Part shown: piece by piece, positions 11,945 through 24,129 of the stretch
Layout of the letters: every line of letters begins with the position of its first letter
Numbering within the stretch: the stretch's first letter is position 1
Source: Carettochelys insculpta
Taxonomy: Eukaryota > Chordata > Testudines > Carettochelyidae
Length of the DNA: 64,000 nucleotides
Direction: 5' to 3'
Assembly (NCBI RefSeq): GCF_033958435.1
Contig: NC_134152.1
Coordinates: 25,828,001-25,892,000 of the forward strand
Notes under the pieces: model-generated
Database searches by the model: none
What the model was told of the DNA's origin: nothing
What the model saw: only the letters and a program-made list of their open reading frames with translations
Translations under genes and position numbers: made by a program

Positions 11945-13143
11945 CTAAAGCAGAAAACACAATATCAGACCTTAGCTGTGTCATAAGCACAACAGTTACT
12001 TTAATTCCTCACCATTAGCATATGACAATATGCACAAGCCACACTTATAGGATCAAATCCTGCCTTTTTATAAAATCCTGTGAGACTCCTGTGAATAACA
12101 CTGGGGGGGTGCACAAGGGCAGAATTTAATACAGAATTTCTCACACAAGCATATGCATTTTAACTCTTTATTATCCGTTTAATGGAAATATGCAGAAATT
12201 CCATACTCATTTTAATTCCATTTCATTTTTCCTGTGAAAAGCACAGTAAACTTCCTAAATGACTCCAAAGACCAGAAATTAGAATAATACTATTTCACAA
12301 TGCTGATACTCAGATTGCAGTTCTCTCCTGAGAAGTTCAAAGCGCTCTGGTTGAGTCTACAACTCAAAATATAGTGTTGTAATAATAACGCTGTTCTGAT
12401 AAACGTTTTCATGTCTGGCTAACTCAAGGACAAGCAAGCACTAGTTTGGGTACCCTTTTGGTCTCTCTGCAGCAGAACAAATCCCATGTGAGGTCCCCTA
12501 ACCTTTGAAGGGGCATCTGAAGCTGCTGCAGACTCTGGGATTCCATCCAGGCTTGTCTTGTTCCCTAAATAAGCCTACCACATGGGTTAAAGGGCCATGA
12601 GAAAAAGCAAAGATGGAAAACTTGGCATTTCATTTATCATATAAAACAGCAAAACAACCACTTCACTATTCGGCAAAGTGAAGCTGTCCCAGGTCACGTC
12701 ACACACAGTGGGTTTAGGAAGGTTATGAGCACATACTTATTGCGTAGTTGGTATAAATAATATGAAGACTGAAATGTGGCTAAATTCCAACACATCTCCT
12801 ATGTGTGGTAATCTGCTATTGGAATGCCATCTGTGACATAATGGAATGTTTTATAGGTTTCATCGATGCCTTCAAGGAGAACTGGAATTAAGCATAAAAA
12901 ATGCAAGTGGGTGGCATACAAAAAATCAATTACACTCTCTGCTTGCTAACAGCGTGTAACGGTCTCCTGTGTTCTATAGCTTTGCACACCTTCTAAACTC
13001 TGCAGTCCTTTCTGCTTGCAGTACATTTATATGCATGTTTTGTTATGTATCCAGACTGTAGTGGAACCTGTTTTACACTCAGCTATGTTAACAGTATGGA
13101 TCACTCATGGGTGCTCTATAAATAAATCAACTTCTTCCCCCTT

Positions 13144-13169
13144 CACACACACACACACACACACACACA
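13144..13169. repeat. (CA)13 microsatellite
   Basis: This is an uninterrupted CA dinucleotide run in PDGFA intron 2. Confidence 0.95.
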
Positions 13170-13925
13170 AGGAATCACATCCAACCGAGCATGCGGCTGT
13201 AAAATAATTGCATGCCTCGGGTGCATAGTGAGACACAAAGACAGAGGCCAGGTGCCTTCAGCACCCTGGAAGGAACCACATGCCCTCGAGTGTGTAATTC
13301 CTCTTTTTAAAATGGTATCATCTAATAAGTAAAAAAAAGCAGACTAAGTAGGCTATGCAATTGTAGCCTCCAGCAAAATCTTCCACACATCTGTTGGCTA
13401 ATCCTGCCAACTTCCTAAAACAGTGGGACTGATCCTGCAGAGCTGATGTAAATCAGCAGAGCCCCTTTTCAACCCTATCTATCTACGTACTTATGTGGCC
13501 TTCACACGAGTGCCTCAACACCTTGTGATCACTAATGGTTTTTAGCCTCACAAAACCCTTGTAGGGTAAAGAAATATTGCTCCCATTTGACAGATAGGAA
13601 ACTGAGACACTGGTTGGATTAAGTAATATATCCAAGCTCATCCAGATAATAAATAACTAAGCTGGAAACTGAAACCAAGTTTTCAAAGGCCCATTGAGTT
13701 GCCAATAGCCTTCCTTCAATCTTTACGTCAGGGAAGCTATGCTGACTGATACTAGCCGAGCATCTGGCCCATCTCTTTTATTCAATGGGATGTGTGAGTA
13801 TTTACCACATCACAGGACCAAACCCTTAACAATCTCCCATATGGCCAAGTCAGCACTGGCTGCCCCTCTCTCCTTGATGCAAAAAACTATAAGTCATAAG
13901 TCAGCTGCATGAATTTTGCTTAGCA

Positions 13926-14235
13926 CCAGGCCCGCCAACGGACATGGGGGGGGGGGCAAAGGGGGCAGTTGCCCAGGTGCCCAGCATTTAAAAGGTGCCC
14001 AGAGCTCTGGGTACAGCCACTGCTACTTTGGTTGTAGAGGCAGCTGGCGCTCTGAGTCCTTTGAAGTACCACAGCAGCGCTGTTCCCCACTTTGCACACT
14101 CTGGGAAGAGGGGAGCCAGCGCTGCAGTTCAAGCAGTGCTAAGGGCTGCCTTCCCTTGAAGGCCCCACCCCTTATGCCTTTGGCCCCATCTCTTACGGAA
14201 CACAGAGCTGGGCCCCCCTTCCACCTTGCCCCAGG
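13926..14235. mobile_element. Probable hAT-like MITE, truncated
   Basis: The left end CAGGCCCGCCAACGGACATG leads into a G-run, GGGGGCAGTTGCCCAGGTGC and CCAGAGCTCTGGGTACAGCC. I recognise this layout from abundant non-autonomous DNA elements of turtles (recalled, not searched). The right end is not clearly preserved. The G12 run at about 13946-13957 is internal to it. Confidence 0.5.
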
Positions 14236-14339
14236 GCCAGAAGCGGCTCAGCTCCAAAGCCTCAGCTGTACAGGCTGCAAAGCAATTCTGCTGGCCTGCC
14301 AGCAGTGTTTAAAAAGTAAAGACTATCTGTAAATCTGAC

Positions 14340-17300
14340 ACTCCCGAGCCTAGCCTCCTACTGGTAGCCGCCATCTTGCTTAAAAGAGAACTGGCTGTGA
14401 CGCCAGCAGTATACAGCAGGTCTGAGGGTCAGCTCTCAATCATCTGTCCCTTCCCAGTCTGATACTACACCTCATTATAATACTTTACTTTCTCCATCTT
14501 ACCTGATTCATCATCTCATCAACTAACCACTAGATTAAACCATGAGTTTATAAGACAACTCAGATCCATGTATCCTATGTCTGCCATCAGGTTATAAGCA
14601 AACTGACATGCTGAGGGGCTGTGCTCATTATACGGCAAGTTGCAAGGGGCTGAAGGCCCTTCTACTTTGCTGTACCATGATACATCACTGTAAAATGCAG
14701 TTATTTCATAACCATGCACCCAGCTGGTTACAAATCCAGTGAGGAGGAAAAAAAAAAACAGTACAGCTACCCAACTGCTATCACAGCAGATCGTTGAACA
14801 GGTTCCAGTGAAATCTAAACGCATTCTGCAACATGCATACAAAACACTATTTTCACTCAACCCCTGGTTTAATTTTCTAAGCAGAATAGTGGTTATTATA
14901 GGGTAATTGTGTTCAAATGCTGAGTTGTCCTACATTATATGCCTCTTGGCACCTGGGCCTGCAAAGGTCCTTAAGCTCCTCCCGCTTTCCACTTAAATCA
15001 GTGAAAGAGGAATTTTTGCCATTTTAATAGTTAGGACCATGCTGTTTCAGCAGTCCGGAACAGACTTCTCCTGTTGGCTCCTGAAGCATGGAAATAAACT
15101 CACAAGTTGACAAAGGATCTCCTGAACTAATGGCATCAGAAATTACATTAATTTTCCCACAAGACAGAACTGATCAAGCAAATGAAGTGTCACAGAAACA
15201 CATCGTTTCCTCAAATTCCCTATGAAGTCACTGGGTGCTAAGCACCTTGAAGGATCAGGGCCAAAGTGCAGAGAGTTGAGAAATGTGAATAAAAGAAAAA
15301 ATGACTCCCAGTGTATCAATGTTGAAGAGAACTGGTCACTAAGTCAACTTTGAAGATGCTAGCCTGGGCCAGATGAATGCAACTCTCTTTTAAAATGGGG
15401 TAGTTCATTTAGTCAAATAAATGTTTTCATGGCAGCAGATCAAGCAATTTCTCTTTAATTTTTTATGCATTGATGCACTGACAACATTTTGATGATGGCT
15501 AGAAAAACTCTAGCAATTAGCTATGGTCAGTCTCTTAATGTAGCTGAAACTGTTCTTTTTGTCAGACTGGCATTTTTCCACTATGTCACGGAATAGCTAA
15601 TACATAAATCTTAGCATTCCTATGACATTCTGCCAATAATGTGATTACGCACTCTCTATATAAGCATGGGAAAAAGGCCCTAAAACTCAGACAACTGTTG
15701 TATACTTACATATTTGTATTGTGTTCTCCTTTTTATATGTAATTTTTGTGCATAAAGTACAGTTCCAAATGGTGTGCTCACTTGTATTCTGCTAAGTAAG
15801 AATCATCTCAATGTGTGTACAAAAAACAGAGGCCCAAAATTCCTGGTATCATCATCAGCTTATGAAATTCTCATTGTCTCTCTTTCAGGAATTCAGTACA
15901 AAATGTAATAACAAATACAATCTCTCTTATAAATCAATCTCTCTCAAATACAATCAGTCATACTCCCAAAAAGCCCTAGGCAAAAACAAACTGCTTGATC
16001 ATATTTCTATCTGGTGTAAAATAAGCCCTTGTGACGTCCAAACTCAGCGATCGGCCTTATGTTTCAAACTTTGACCTCCTTAAAGAAATTAACATAGCAA
16101 CATGAAAGATGCATTTTTCGTTAGAGGGTTGTACTTTACTAACTAAAAAGAATATAGCATTATAGGACTTAAGCTTTCCAGAGCCAAGTTCCCCACATCA
16201 TGTCTGTGGAAGGGGAAAACACAGAAAAATAGATGTGTCTCAAAAGCCTGCCTCCTTCAGTTTCCAGCTGACTTAACAGAAGATATTATCTGCATCCTTG
16301 GCCATTTTTATACAGGGACTTGGTCCAAAGACTACCTAAGTCAACAAGAGATTTCAATGAATCTTTGTGATTTTATGAACCAACATAATACCAATTTTCT
16401 GTGTTTGTGTTATTTTCAAATAGGCCATTAGAATTTAGCATTGGAATAGCACTAGAATTTCCTGGTTGACACTCTTACACCATCTTCCCCTAGCACAGGG
16501 AAATTATTGTTTCCTCTCTGGAGAGATTCTCCTCAGGCCACAAGATGGGATGAGGCAGGAGGCGAATCTAATAGATGATGAAGTGAACTCTACCACCCAC
16601 AGGACAGAAGGGAGAAGATAGTGTGTGAATGGTAAGAACCAAAATCAATCACACTGCCAGCTATATAGATTCTACAAGGAAAGTAAAGGAAATGCCTCTG
16701 GTTTTGGTGATTACTCTCTTACCTGTTAGCAGGAAAATTGTGGGCCTTGAGATTTATTTTCTGGGCTCATGCATGCTTTATATTTTAAGTAGTTAAGGTT
16801 TGATTCTGCTGATAGTGGAACTCAATAGATTTATATCAGTGTAACTTTCGTAAGGGCTTGTTTCTGGCATCCTTACAGAAACCAAACTCCTCTTGCCGTC
16901 AATGGCAGTTTTCTTAGAGTAAGGCGAGCCAGATCAGGCCACAAAGGAAGAATTTGATCCAGATTTTCTTCATTGAAAACACTGATAAGCACCGTGTTGG
17001 AAAATGTTTTTCTTTAAGTAATATGCCAGCTGGTGCGTGGGTGGGGTTTCTAATTTTATGAAGGGGTTATCAATCATCTGTGCAGTACAATATTGAGTCA
17101 AAATCTGTCAGAATGCAAAGAAGAGCTGCCCATTCTGACTTACAAGACTTATGTGTGAAAAACATATTATGTTTGTTTCACAGTGTGATAGAGAAACTGA
17201 CCTCTCACTCTCCAATTTTCACTGACTCTGCCCCTTACTGAGCTACATGTTCCTTCGGAAAGCCAGGCATTTACTGCATGAAGGCCTGAGGATGCAAACC

Positions 17301-19560
17301 ACTGCCAAGAGGGCACTTCTTAATTATTGAGTAGATGTACTGAGTTTAATAGAGCTAGTCACTTGAGGAAGGATTTGGAAGTGTAAGCCCCCAAAACGAG
17401 GGGGAGATAAATGACTGGTTGGGCTGCGTGGAGTTTTGTTTGGGTTTTTGGCATTTTTTGTGCACTCCATAATTTAACAGAGTAAATGCTACAAAAACAC
17501 TAACATAATTGCTGCATACATCTAAACTGAACCAATCCTTTTATAATGCAGTTATTACCCTAAGTAACAACGTATAAACTGGAAAAGTACCGAGTGAAAT
17601 ATTATCTTAGTAGGGCTAACCATCTGACACCTGACTTCCTAGCCCATGCTGACCTCACATACAACACATTCAGTCTTACAATCTTATCTCCAAAGTAGGC
17701 CCACTCAATTCAATTTTAAGACTGAAGGATTTTGGGGAGTGATGTATTTAGGCATACAGAGATTGTAAATGACTGACTGCCTCCATCAGGGCCTGGTCCT
17801 GAAAGCATTATTCAGTTTAATGCTTTGATAAGGGCTACTCACATATATAAAAAGAAAGGTGCAGGACTGGATCCTTAGTGGGAATTCTGATAAGTTCATG
17901 CCCTAAAATATGGATACTTCATGTTCAAATATTAAAATATTTACAGTTACTGTTTCTCTGGTGGTGCCTGAGGCTTTGTAGTAAAACAGCAAGATGAAAT
18001 AATGCATTTATGGTTAACGTCTTAATTTTTCAGTACTGTTTCTGCTTGACATTTGTAATTAGGTAAGTTGTTCTAGCCTCAAATAATTCCCTTTGCTCTG
18101 CTCCATTCACTGACATATTTTAAAATAATGCATTCTTGTATCTACCAATTATTGATTCAAAGGTACAGGAAATAAAAACTGTTCAAATTCCCCATTCTCA
18201 GTCCTCTCTCAATCTGTATTGTGATCAGGATTAGGTCCTTCTGCACTTCTATGATATAAAATGCAATTTTCAATGGGGACATATGGATTCGTTATTTTAT
18301 CCCAGCTGTGAAGCTTCTTTAATCCCAATGGCATAAACAGCAGAGGAGAACCTATGTCTCTAAAAATTTTAGCCCAATCCAAATTCAGGATTGATAAAAC
18401 CAGTTAACAGTATTAATAAGGAGCCATTATGGCAAACCAATATGAAAGAGATGAGTATTTGGACTTCAGATTAACAGGAAAGGGCACCAATTACTACTCA
18501 ACATTATGAAAAAGAAAAGCCACACCTGTAAACTGTATTTCTGGTACATTTCTGTTCAGTATTGCTTCTCTTAAAAAATAAGATGATTAAGTTAATGTTT
18601 AAAAAGATGTTGCAACACTGAATGATGGTGATTGAACTTAGTCTGTATTTTACCAAAATACACACCATATAGTTTAAATGGAGCTCTCCTCATAGCAGGG
18701 CACACAATATCTCAACTGATTTTTTATTTCTGCTATTAGAAGGGCACAGTTTTATCCTTGGTTCAGGGAGGATGTGTCTGTTTGCTTTATTCTTTCACAA
18801 ACTAATGGAAGAAACATCAACAGTTAACTGCATCTGATTCAGAGATTCGATTCAATATTGCAATGATTTGTTCCAGTGTAGAACATGAGTGAATCCAACA
18901 GTCTCACAAGCTTAATGGTGCAGAAAATAACCTCCTGCTATTCTCTTCTGAATGAGTGTCTGTAAACTCCACAGGAAGGTTCCTGTTTAAAATCAGTATA
19001 GATTTAAAATCAGTATAGACTGTTTGCCTTTCAATAAGCCTAGGTCTTGAAGAGACATTACTTCATTTATAAATATTGTTTCAAATATTTAAATGACTCT
19101 CAGAGAGTTGTTTAAAGATAACTGTACAGCAGAATAAAGATAAATGTTATAGACATTTTTTTTTGCAGATAAAGCGGTAATAGGACCAACATCACCACCA
19201 CATTAATACCACACCGGGAAAAAAAAAGTGCACTAAGTTTATTTTATCTCTGGGATTCTTTCATTTTTAAATGCAAAATGAGCCTCGTTTAGAAATGAAT
19301 CCTGGTCTAGAATAACTGCCCTGGAACTTTCTTAAGAACTGGAGGGAAATATCTGGTTTATCTTCCTTTGGCTTCCCTGCTTTGCAGTCTGATCTTTGGG
19401 CTAGCATTGGGGGCCCACCCAGCGCTGGAGAGGAGTGAATGGAATATTCAGAACCCGTCTCTTTAAAGCCAGCCCCACACACAGCCACGTGCTGCTCCGT
19501 AGGCCCAGGTGCCTCCCCTCTGAACAGTGCAATAGAAAGGGAAGGAAGGAAAGAGAATAA
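14340..19560. other. PDGFA intron 2, no recognised gene
   Basis: This is AT-rich unique-looking sequence. I see no exon, RNA gene or intact transposon. A small tandem duplication of a GATTTAAAATCAGTATA unit lies at about 18988-19019. Old dispersed motifs of the GATTCTGCTGATAGTGGAAC type occur near 16800. Confidence 0.6.
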
Positions 19561-19565
19561 TTTAC

Positions 19566-19662
19566 CTACGGAATCAATCTCCAGGAGGCGCTGCAAGTCG
19601 CGGATGCTGTGGATCTCGCTGTGAGCCAGTCTCTCGATGAGCTCCTGGGGAATTTCAGCTTC
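19566..19662 (-). CDS. PDGFA: PDGFA exon 2 (N-terminal propeptide)
   Basis: The exon is 97 nt, which I recall as the usual length for this exon. It enters after the acceptor ...TGTTTGAAG in phase 0 and reads [20 protein letters not shown], then [13 protein letters not shown]. It leaves in phase 1 at a GGTAAA donor. This is the conserved start of the PDGF-A propeptide, which helps folding and is later removed. The acceptor's polypyrimidine tract is short and followed by GAAG, and a second AG lies 4 nt inside the exon. Use of that second AG would shift the frame, so the first AG is preferred. Open reading continues into both introns, but those extensions show no PDGF similarity and are not coding. 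Confidence 0.95.
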
Positions 19663-21167
19663 CTTCAAACAGACAAAACAGCGGATCATTGCTTCCCCTG
19701 CCTGCGCCAGGATCACCTCTGAGAGCATGAGGGCTGCAGGCGGGGCGCCTAAGGGAACCCCTGAAAGCTCTGAGCCGGTTCAGCCTCCCGCCCCACCCCA
19801 CCCCAAGTGGCTGCAGTGAAAAAAAAAATAGATCTTGTCGCCTGAGATTCTGTTCAACAGGCTCCTTCCTCCAGCACTTCCAAGTCACTCATTTCAGGCA
19901 TGGCTTTGAAGGGGGGGATTGTTGGATATGATACTATTAGCCATTTAAAATCGCCCTTCTACAGTGTCTGGAGGCGTCCAGCGTTCCCCACCCTGTGCTA
20001 GCCCCGTCGTTCTGCACTGGCAGGAAGTGGGGCCGGGGGGGGCGTTTCCTGCCTAGGTGTTTATGATTTCAGAGGCATCCACAGCAGAAGAGATCAAGTT
20101 GAAATGCGCCACAACGCTAGAACCCACAGCCCTGGGCATCTGTGTATCACTTTCATCTTGGAGCGGCTTTAAAGTTTCTGCCAGGTGGAAAGAGCCTGAA
20201 ACCTCTCCAGAAACTTTGCAGGAAGGGAATCAGACAAAGTTGGTTATAAGCTCACACCAGCCCCTGGGGGTCAGCCCTTCTTCCCCAGCGTCTGTGGGGC
20301 AGCAGAGTGAAGGTCCCCGAGAACCAAGGCGTCTCCCAGCACCCCACTGTGGGTAGGCGAAAATGAAACTTACAAAAATAATAATAATAACCCCCCGTCC
20401 GATGCTTGGGGGTGGACGTGGTCCTGGTGCCGCTAGCGAAAGGCAAAGCGGGGTTTCAGTGTGGCTACAAATTCCCTCAAATGTGCCCCTCCAAATGGCC
20501 ACCTGTGCTAATCCCCAGAGACAAGACAATCCTGTCTCTTAGATCTCTCTAGGAATCTCATGACCACACGGTAGGAATGAATATATAAATGGTGTTAGAT
20601 CCGACTAGCCCCCCTGGTTTAGCTCCAAATCAATGGGCGCAGGGATTTTTTATTTTTAACTTTTTGGGGGGCCGAGGTCTTAATGATTCCGCCCTGAACC
20701 CCCAGATCGTATGCCTAGAAACCCAGCGCCGCAACCGCCCCGGATCATTTTCATCAGCGCTTTCCTTCTAGTTTCTGGCGAGCAGGAAACTGCGCTATCA
20801 TCCCTGCTCCTTGCCGTGCCACAACAGGTCCGAGCACGGGTTGCTCCGCACATAACCGCCAGGCTGCTGGCTTTCCGAGAGGTGCAAGGGAACGGCCAGC
20901 GGGCTGCAATCACAAGCAGCCCTGGAGCAAAATGCACGGTCGCCCACTGCAAGCCAGAATGGTCACTTGGGCTTTTGCCTTTTACTAAATTCCAGCCAGG
21001 GCGGCTAATCGGGGACGATAGTGACAGATGCCCCGAAGGAAACTAGCAAACGATCCCCTTAAAACTAGGAGATCCCCCCACTTCCAAACGACCTTCTAAC
21101 CTCCCCGCCCCAGCCCAGCCGCTGCAGCCCCTGGGAATGAACCATGCAACAAGCCAGTCTGACTTAC

Positions 21168-21230
21168 CTCGGCCAACGCAAGGGGAAGGGAGCATAAACC
21201 TATCAGCCAAAGGCAAGTCCAGGTCCTCAT
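21168..21230 (-). CDS. PDGFA: PDGFA exon 1, coding part (signal peptide)
   Basis: The start codon is at 21230-21228 with a G at -3. It opens a 21-codon segment that begins MRTWTCLWLIGLCSL, has a hydrophobic core and ends in ALAE, a typical secretory signal peptide. Human PDGFA exon 1 also encodes 21 residues beginning MRTW and ending LAE (recalled family knowledge). The donor GTAAGT follows directly at 21167, leaving phase 0, which fits the phase-0 start of exon 2. Signal peptidase cleavage is expected near the last Ala. The upstream part of the exon is a long GC-rich 5'UTR. I chose this start because it matches the family N-terminus and sits immediately ahead of a consensus donor. Confidence 0.95.
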
Positions 21231-22020
21231 CGCGGTCTGATGCACTGGGGTCTGCGCGGGTGATAGGCAAGGGTGGTGCGTCGGAGCTCCCGCCCGGCTC
21301 CCTTGGCTGGGAAAGGCTGTACCATCCCTCAGGGCAAGCCACTGGTGAGGCGTGCGGCTCCGGGCTCCTCTTCGTCCACGGCGAGGGGTGGGGGCGCAGA
21401 GGGTTTGTAATGTTCCCTGGGCTGGAGGAGCTGCCGCCGCTGCCGCTCTGGCGCGCGCGCCGCCTTGGCTAGAGGACTAGACCAGCCGGTACTTCTGCAT
21501 ATTTGCTTAGATCAGACCCAAGTGAAACCCAAGGAGTCCATCCGGAGCGCCGCCGAAACGCCCATCACCTGTCGGACGCAGCTCGCCCCCCTCCGGGAGC
21601 GCCTCGAACCCGCCTCCCGTGTGCCCAGCCGGAGGCGAACCCCAGCGGCAGGTCCCTGGGATTATTGATTGATTGTAAAATCACCCCCCCCCCCGCACCA
21701 CCTCCTGGCCCCCCTTCCCCCCCTTGTCAATGGAGCTTTATTGATCGGGCTGGAAATGTTTCTCTTGCTGGAAAATGTCCCCCGCTTGCCCCTCCCCGCC
21801 CCAGGCCGGGGTGAGGTTCAGTTAAAAAAAAAAGAAAAAAGCAGAGGAATATTGCAAGATCCCAAGCTGCCTGCGCAGCCCCTTCCCCACTTTGCACGGG
21901 GGCACGGCCAGGTTGAAATCCCCGGCGGGGGGGGGGGGGGGGGCCGGCACCGGCTCGGCCGGTCGGAGCCAGGAGGAATCGGGACTCCTCGGGCAGGGAG
22001 GGCTCTCGGGCTGTGTGGAG
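21231..22020 (-). other. PDGFA: PDGFA exon 1 5'UTR (estimated extent)
   Basis: This is GC-rich DNA between the start codon and the TATA-like box at 22043-22050. If transcription starts 25-30 nt downstream of that box, the leader is about 790 nt, close to the unusually long (about 0.85 kb) leader known for mammalian PDGFA mRNA. On the transcript strand it contains G runs of 7, 6 and 11 at 21684-21723 (C runs on the + strand), able in principle to fold as an RNA quadruplex, and a run of 17 C at 21927-21943. The minus-strand open frames here are composition artefacts. The extent is inferred, with no transcript evidence. Confidence 0.6.
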
Positions 22021-22042
22021 TGTGAAATAATCCCGAGCAGGA

Positions 22043-22115
22043 GAATATACCGCTGGCACCCTCCCACCCCAGGCGCCTCCCTCTCCCCCCCCCCCCCGCA
22101 CGCCCCTCCCGCCCC
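22043..22115 (-). promoter_or_regulatory. PDGFA: PDGFA core promoter: TATA-like box with upstream G-rich tract
   Basis: On the minus strand a GTATATTC box (22043-22050) is preceded by a strongly G-rich stretch (22058-22115) that includes 13 consecutive G (22085-22097) and GGGGCGGGAGGGG. The predicted start would be near 22018, placing the G-rich tract at about -40 to -97. In mammalian PDGFA a G-rich nuclease-hypersensitive element that binds Sp1-type factors and can fold as a G-quadruplex sits at nearly the same position (established knowledge). The base pattern and spacing are seen in the sequence. Function in this species is inference. Confidence 0.65.
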
Positions 22116-22599
22116 AGTACTCCAGGCTGCAAACCACAAACAAGTCGTGGGGGCTGGGGGTTGCTTCCTGCTGCAGTCTGCAGCCCCGCGCGCTGCAAAG
22201 CCACCTGGCCGCTGGCGGAGAGCCCTGCAGCCGGGGAGAGCCCCTGCAAAACTGGGGCGGGGGGAGGGGGCTCTGGGCCCCCCTCCCGCTGCCCGCCCGA
22301 GCCCTGTCACCTCTGCGGCACTGGGAGGGAGGGCTCAGCCCGCCGCTCCAATGCACAGGGAAGGGCCGAGAGCTTCTGCGCAGTTCCAGGCTGCAACCTT
22401 AACGGCATCCACCTTGTCTCGCTTGTAAGGGGAAGCGCCATTATTCAGCAATCTCCTGATGCCTGCCCCCCCTCCGAAAACCGGGTGCGGGGGCCAGGGA
22501 AGGAGACCGCTCACCACCAGACCTGACCCGGCGGAGTGTCTCTGGTGCAAGTGCGCGGGGAGGAGGGGGTGCACGGCTGTTGGCACCGGCCCCTTCCCA

Positions 22600-23984
22600 C
22601 CCGGCCACGATTTAGTCCCAGTGGGTGTGGGAGGCAGGGGGAATAATATTGCCCTGATGCTTGGGGTGAGAGTGTCTGCCTGGGGGAGGGGAGCAGTTGC
22701 GGGGGGCAGTAGTGCCCCCCCACCCCGGGCATCTCCACCCTATCCATGCGCCCCCCTTCCCTTTGCACACGTATGAAGTGCCAGGGTCCCCTCCCCGGGA
22801 GCCGCGCGCCCCTCCACCCACTGCAGGCCTTGTGGGGAGGGGGCAGAGGAGAGGGTGGGGTCACTGGGGTGGGCACAAATCCTCCCCATCACCGACCCCT
22901 CCCCTCTGCTTCACTCCCTAGCGCCCCACCCCTTGCAGGCGGCGGGTGGGGACTCGGAGCTGGCGCTACAGGCCCGCGGACTGCCCCCGGCTGGAGCAGC
23001 CGCTTGTTGCACTGGGCCGGGGAGAGGGCAGGAGATCTGTCTGTCTGGCCGAGTCAGGCCGTGGCGGGGAGCGCAGAGCGACTTAAGCCTACTCCCAGTG
23101 GGAAGGTTCAAAGTCAACCCTCAGCAGCAGCACAAGGTCTGTGCCCTGCCTCATATTCAGGGGCTGAATCTGTTACATATTAAACCTGTATCCTATTGAC
23201 TTAGCCCCTCCTATTCGCGCCTTATTCTGTGGAGCTGCAGGGCAGGGAGCCTTCGCCACCGTTTACACAACCGATCGCCTTGCGCTGGAGTCCGGCTAGC
23301 ACTCCGGATTGAGCTGACTCGGTAATCGTAAAGAAAACACCCCCCTTGCTTTGTAAAAGGGCACAAGGTGTCTGCCGCAGCCTGACATCGCCCTGAACTC
23401 CTTGTGATTGAAATAACAGGCCTTTCTCCTCTCCACAAAGCATCTTAATGGCAGGAGCAAAGAATTCGGCTCATCTGCAAATCCAATAGCCTTTAAGTGG
23501 ATTAACTGCAATAACACAAGCGAGGAGTGATAACTACCCTTCATGGAAGACAATAGACTGTAACTGCACAGCCAGGAGACTTATCCTTTCATCTCGGCGT
23601 TCCCGGCAGCCTTTCAAAAGGGAATGCTTTCCAGAGCCCCTGAAGGGCTTTGCCTGCTACTGGCTCGGGCATGCTTCTAGGAAACAACCTGTGCTTTAAT
23701 GGGCACTTTGCAATTGCATAGGAGTTGCCACCAAAACAGAAGTGGCCTTTCAAGTGCCTTTACTGCTGTCTCATGATGTCATATAGACTCACACACTGGG
23801 TGGTCTTCAGGACCCCCCCCCCAAAAAAAAAGAACTGGAAGCTCTTAAAAGGAGGATTCTTTTGTGGAGATAGAGACATGTGAGCCAGTGTGCAACCGTT
23901 TCCAAATGTCTAGATGCAGTTGCCCACCTGGCAGGGCACAGATGTATGGATGTTTAACAGACTTCTATCATCAGCAGAGTCATA
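22600..23984. other. Sequence upstream of PDGFA, no recognised gene
   Basis: G/C-rich DNA with many GGGGAGG/CCCCTCC tracts continues to about 23100, then composition drops. Open frames in the first part run on both strands in all frames, as expected from stop-poor GC-rich DNA, and resemble nothing known. It may hold upstream PDGFA control elements, but none can be named from sequence. Confidence 0.5.
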
Positions 23985-23995
23985 CAGATATGGAG

Positions 23996-24118
23996 CAGTT
24001 TCAGAGGGATAGCCATATTAGTCTGTTTCAGCAAAAAAACAAAAACAAGGAGGCCTGTGGCCTCTGAAAGACTAACAAATTTATCTGGGCATAAGCTTTC
24101 ATTTTGTTCCATCATATG
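23996..24118. mobile_element. Short insertion of Penelope-like element tail, with target duplication
   Basis: The insert reads GGGATAGCCATATTAGTCTG, then AGGCCTGTGGCCTCTGAAAG, ACTAACAAATTTATCTGGGC and ATAAGCTTTC. This is the same unit seen at 55080-55291 and next to the GIY-YIG region at 46748. It is flanked by CAGATATGGAG (23985-23995) and CAGATATAGAG (24119-24129), an 11-bp duplication with one mismatch. Confidence 0.8.
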
Positions 24119-24129
24119 CAGATATAGAG

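Larger units (their letters stand above)
1..22020 (-). other. PDGFA: PDGFA gene, 5' part (promoter-proximal end to intron 4)
   Basis: This is the span of the partial gene inferred from four exons with matching phases. Reading on the minus strand, exon 1 is followed by intron 1 (19663-21167, about 1.5 kb), exon 2, intron 2 (11945-19565, about 7.6 kb), exon 3, intron 3 (9209-11839, about 2.6 kb), exon 4, and at least 9.0 kb of intron 4. PDGF-A is a secreted, disulfide-linked dimeric growth factor that activates PDGF receptor alpha on mesenchymal cells. The window supplies the signal peptide, the propeptide with its furin site, and most of the cystine-knot domain. The last two core cysteines, the rest of the domain and the alternatively spliced basic retention tail are encoded by later exons and are not visible here. 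The right boundary is an estimated transcription start placed from a TATA-like box, not from transcript data. Confidence 0.93.
20690..22590. promoter_or_regulatory. CpG-rich island around the PDGFA promoter and exon 1
   Basis: GC content and CpG density rise sharply here compared with the AT-rich flanks: CGCGCGCGCCGCC near 21450, GCGCCGCCGAAACGCCC near 21550, CCCCGCGCGCTGC near 22185. The island covers the end of intron 1, exon 1, the 5'UTR and the upstream promoter. G/C-rich but CpG-poorer sequence continues to about 23100. Boundaries are by eye. Confidence 0.75.

Noticed and set aside
13144..13169. Short direct repeats as a possible CRISPR-like array (also at 35150-35400)
   Set aside because: One is a CA microsatellite and the other a decayed minisatellite. 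There are no regular spacers, and the genome is vertebrate.
19267..19565. Continuation of the exon 2 frame past the donor
   Set aside because: A consensus GTAAAT donor follows the phase-1 end that joins correctly to exon 3, and the extension has no family similarity.
21727..22356. Long minus-strand open frames over the PDGFA promoter (up to 209 codons)
   Set aside because: They are low-complexity Pro/Gly/Arg/Ala sequence produced by GC-rich stop-poor DNA, open in several frames at once, and overlap the promoter and 5'UTR.
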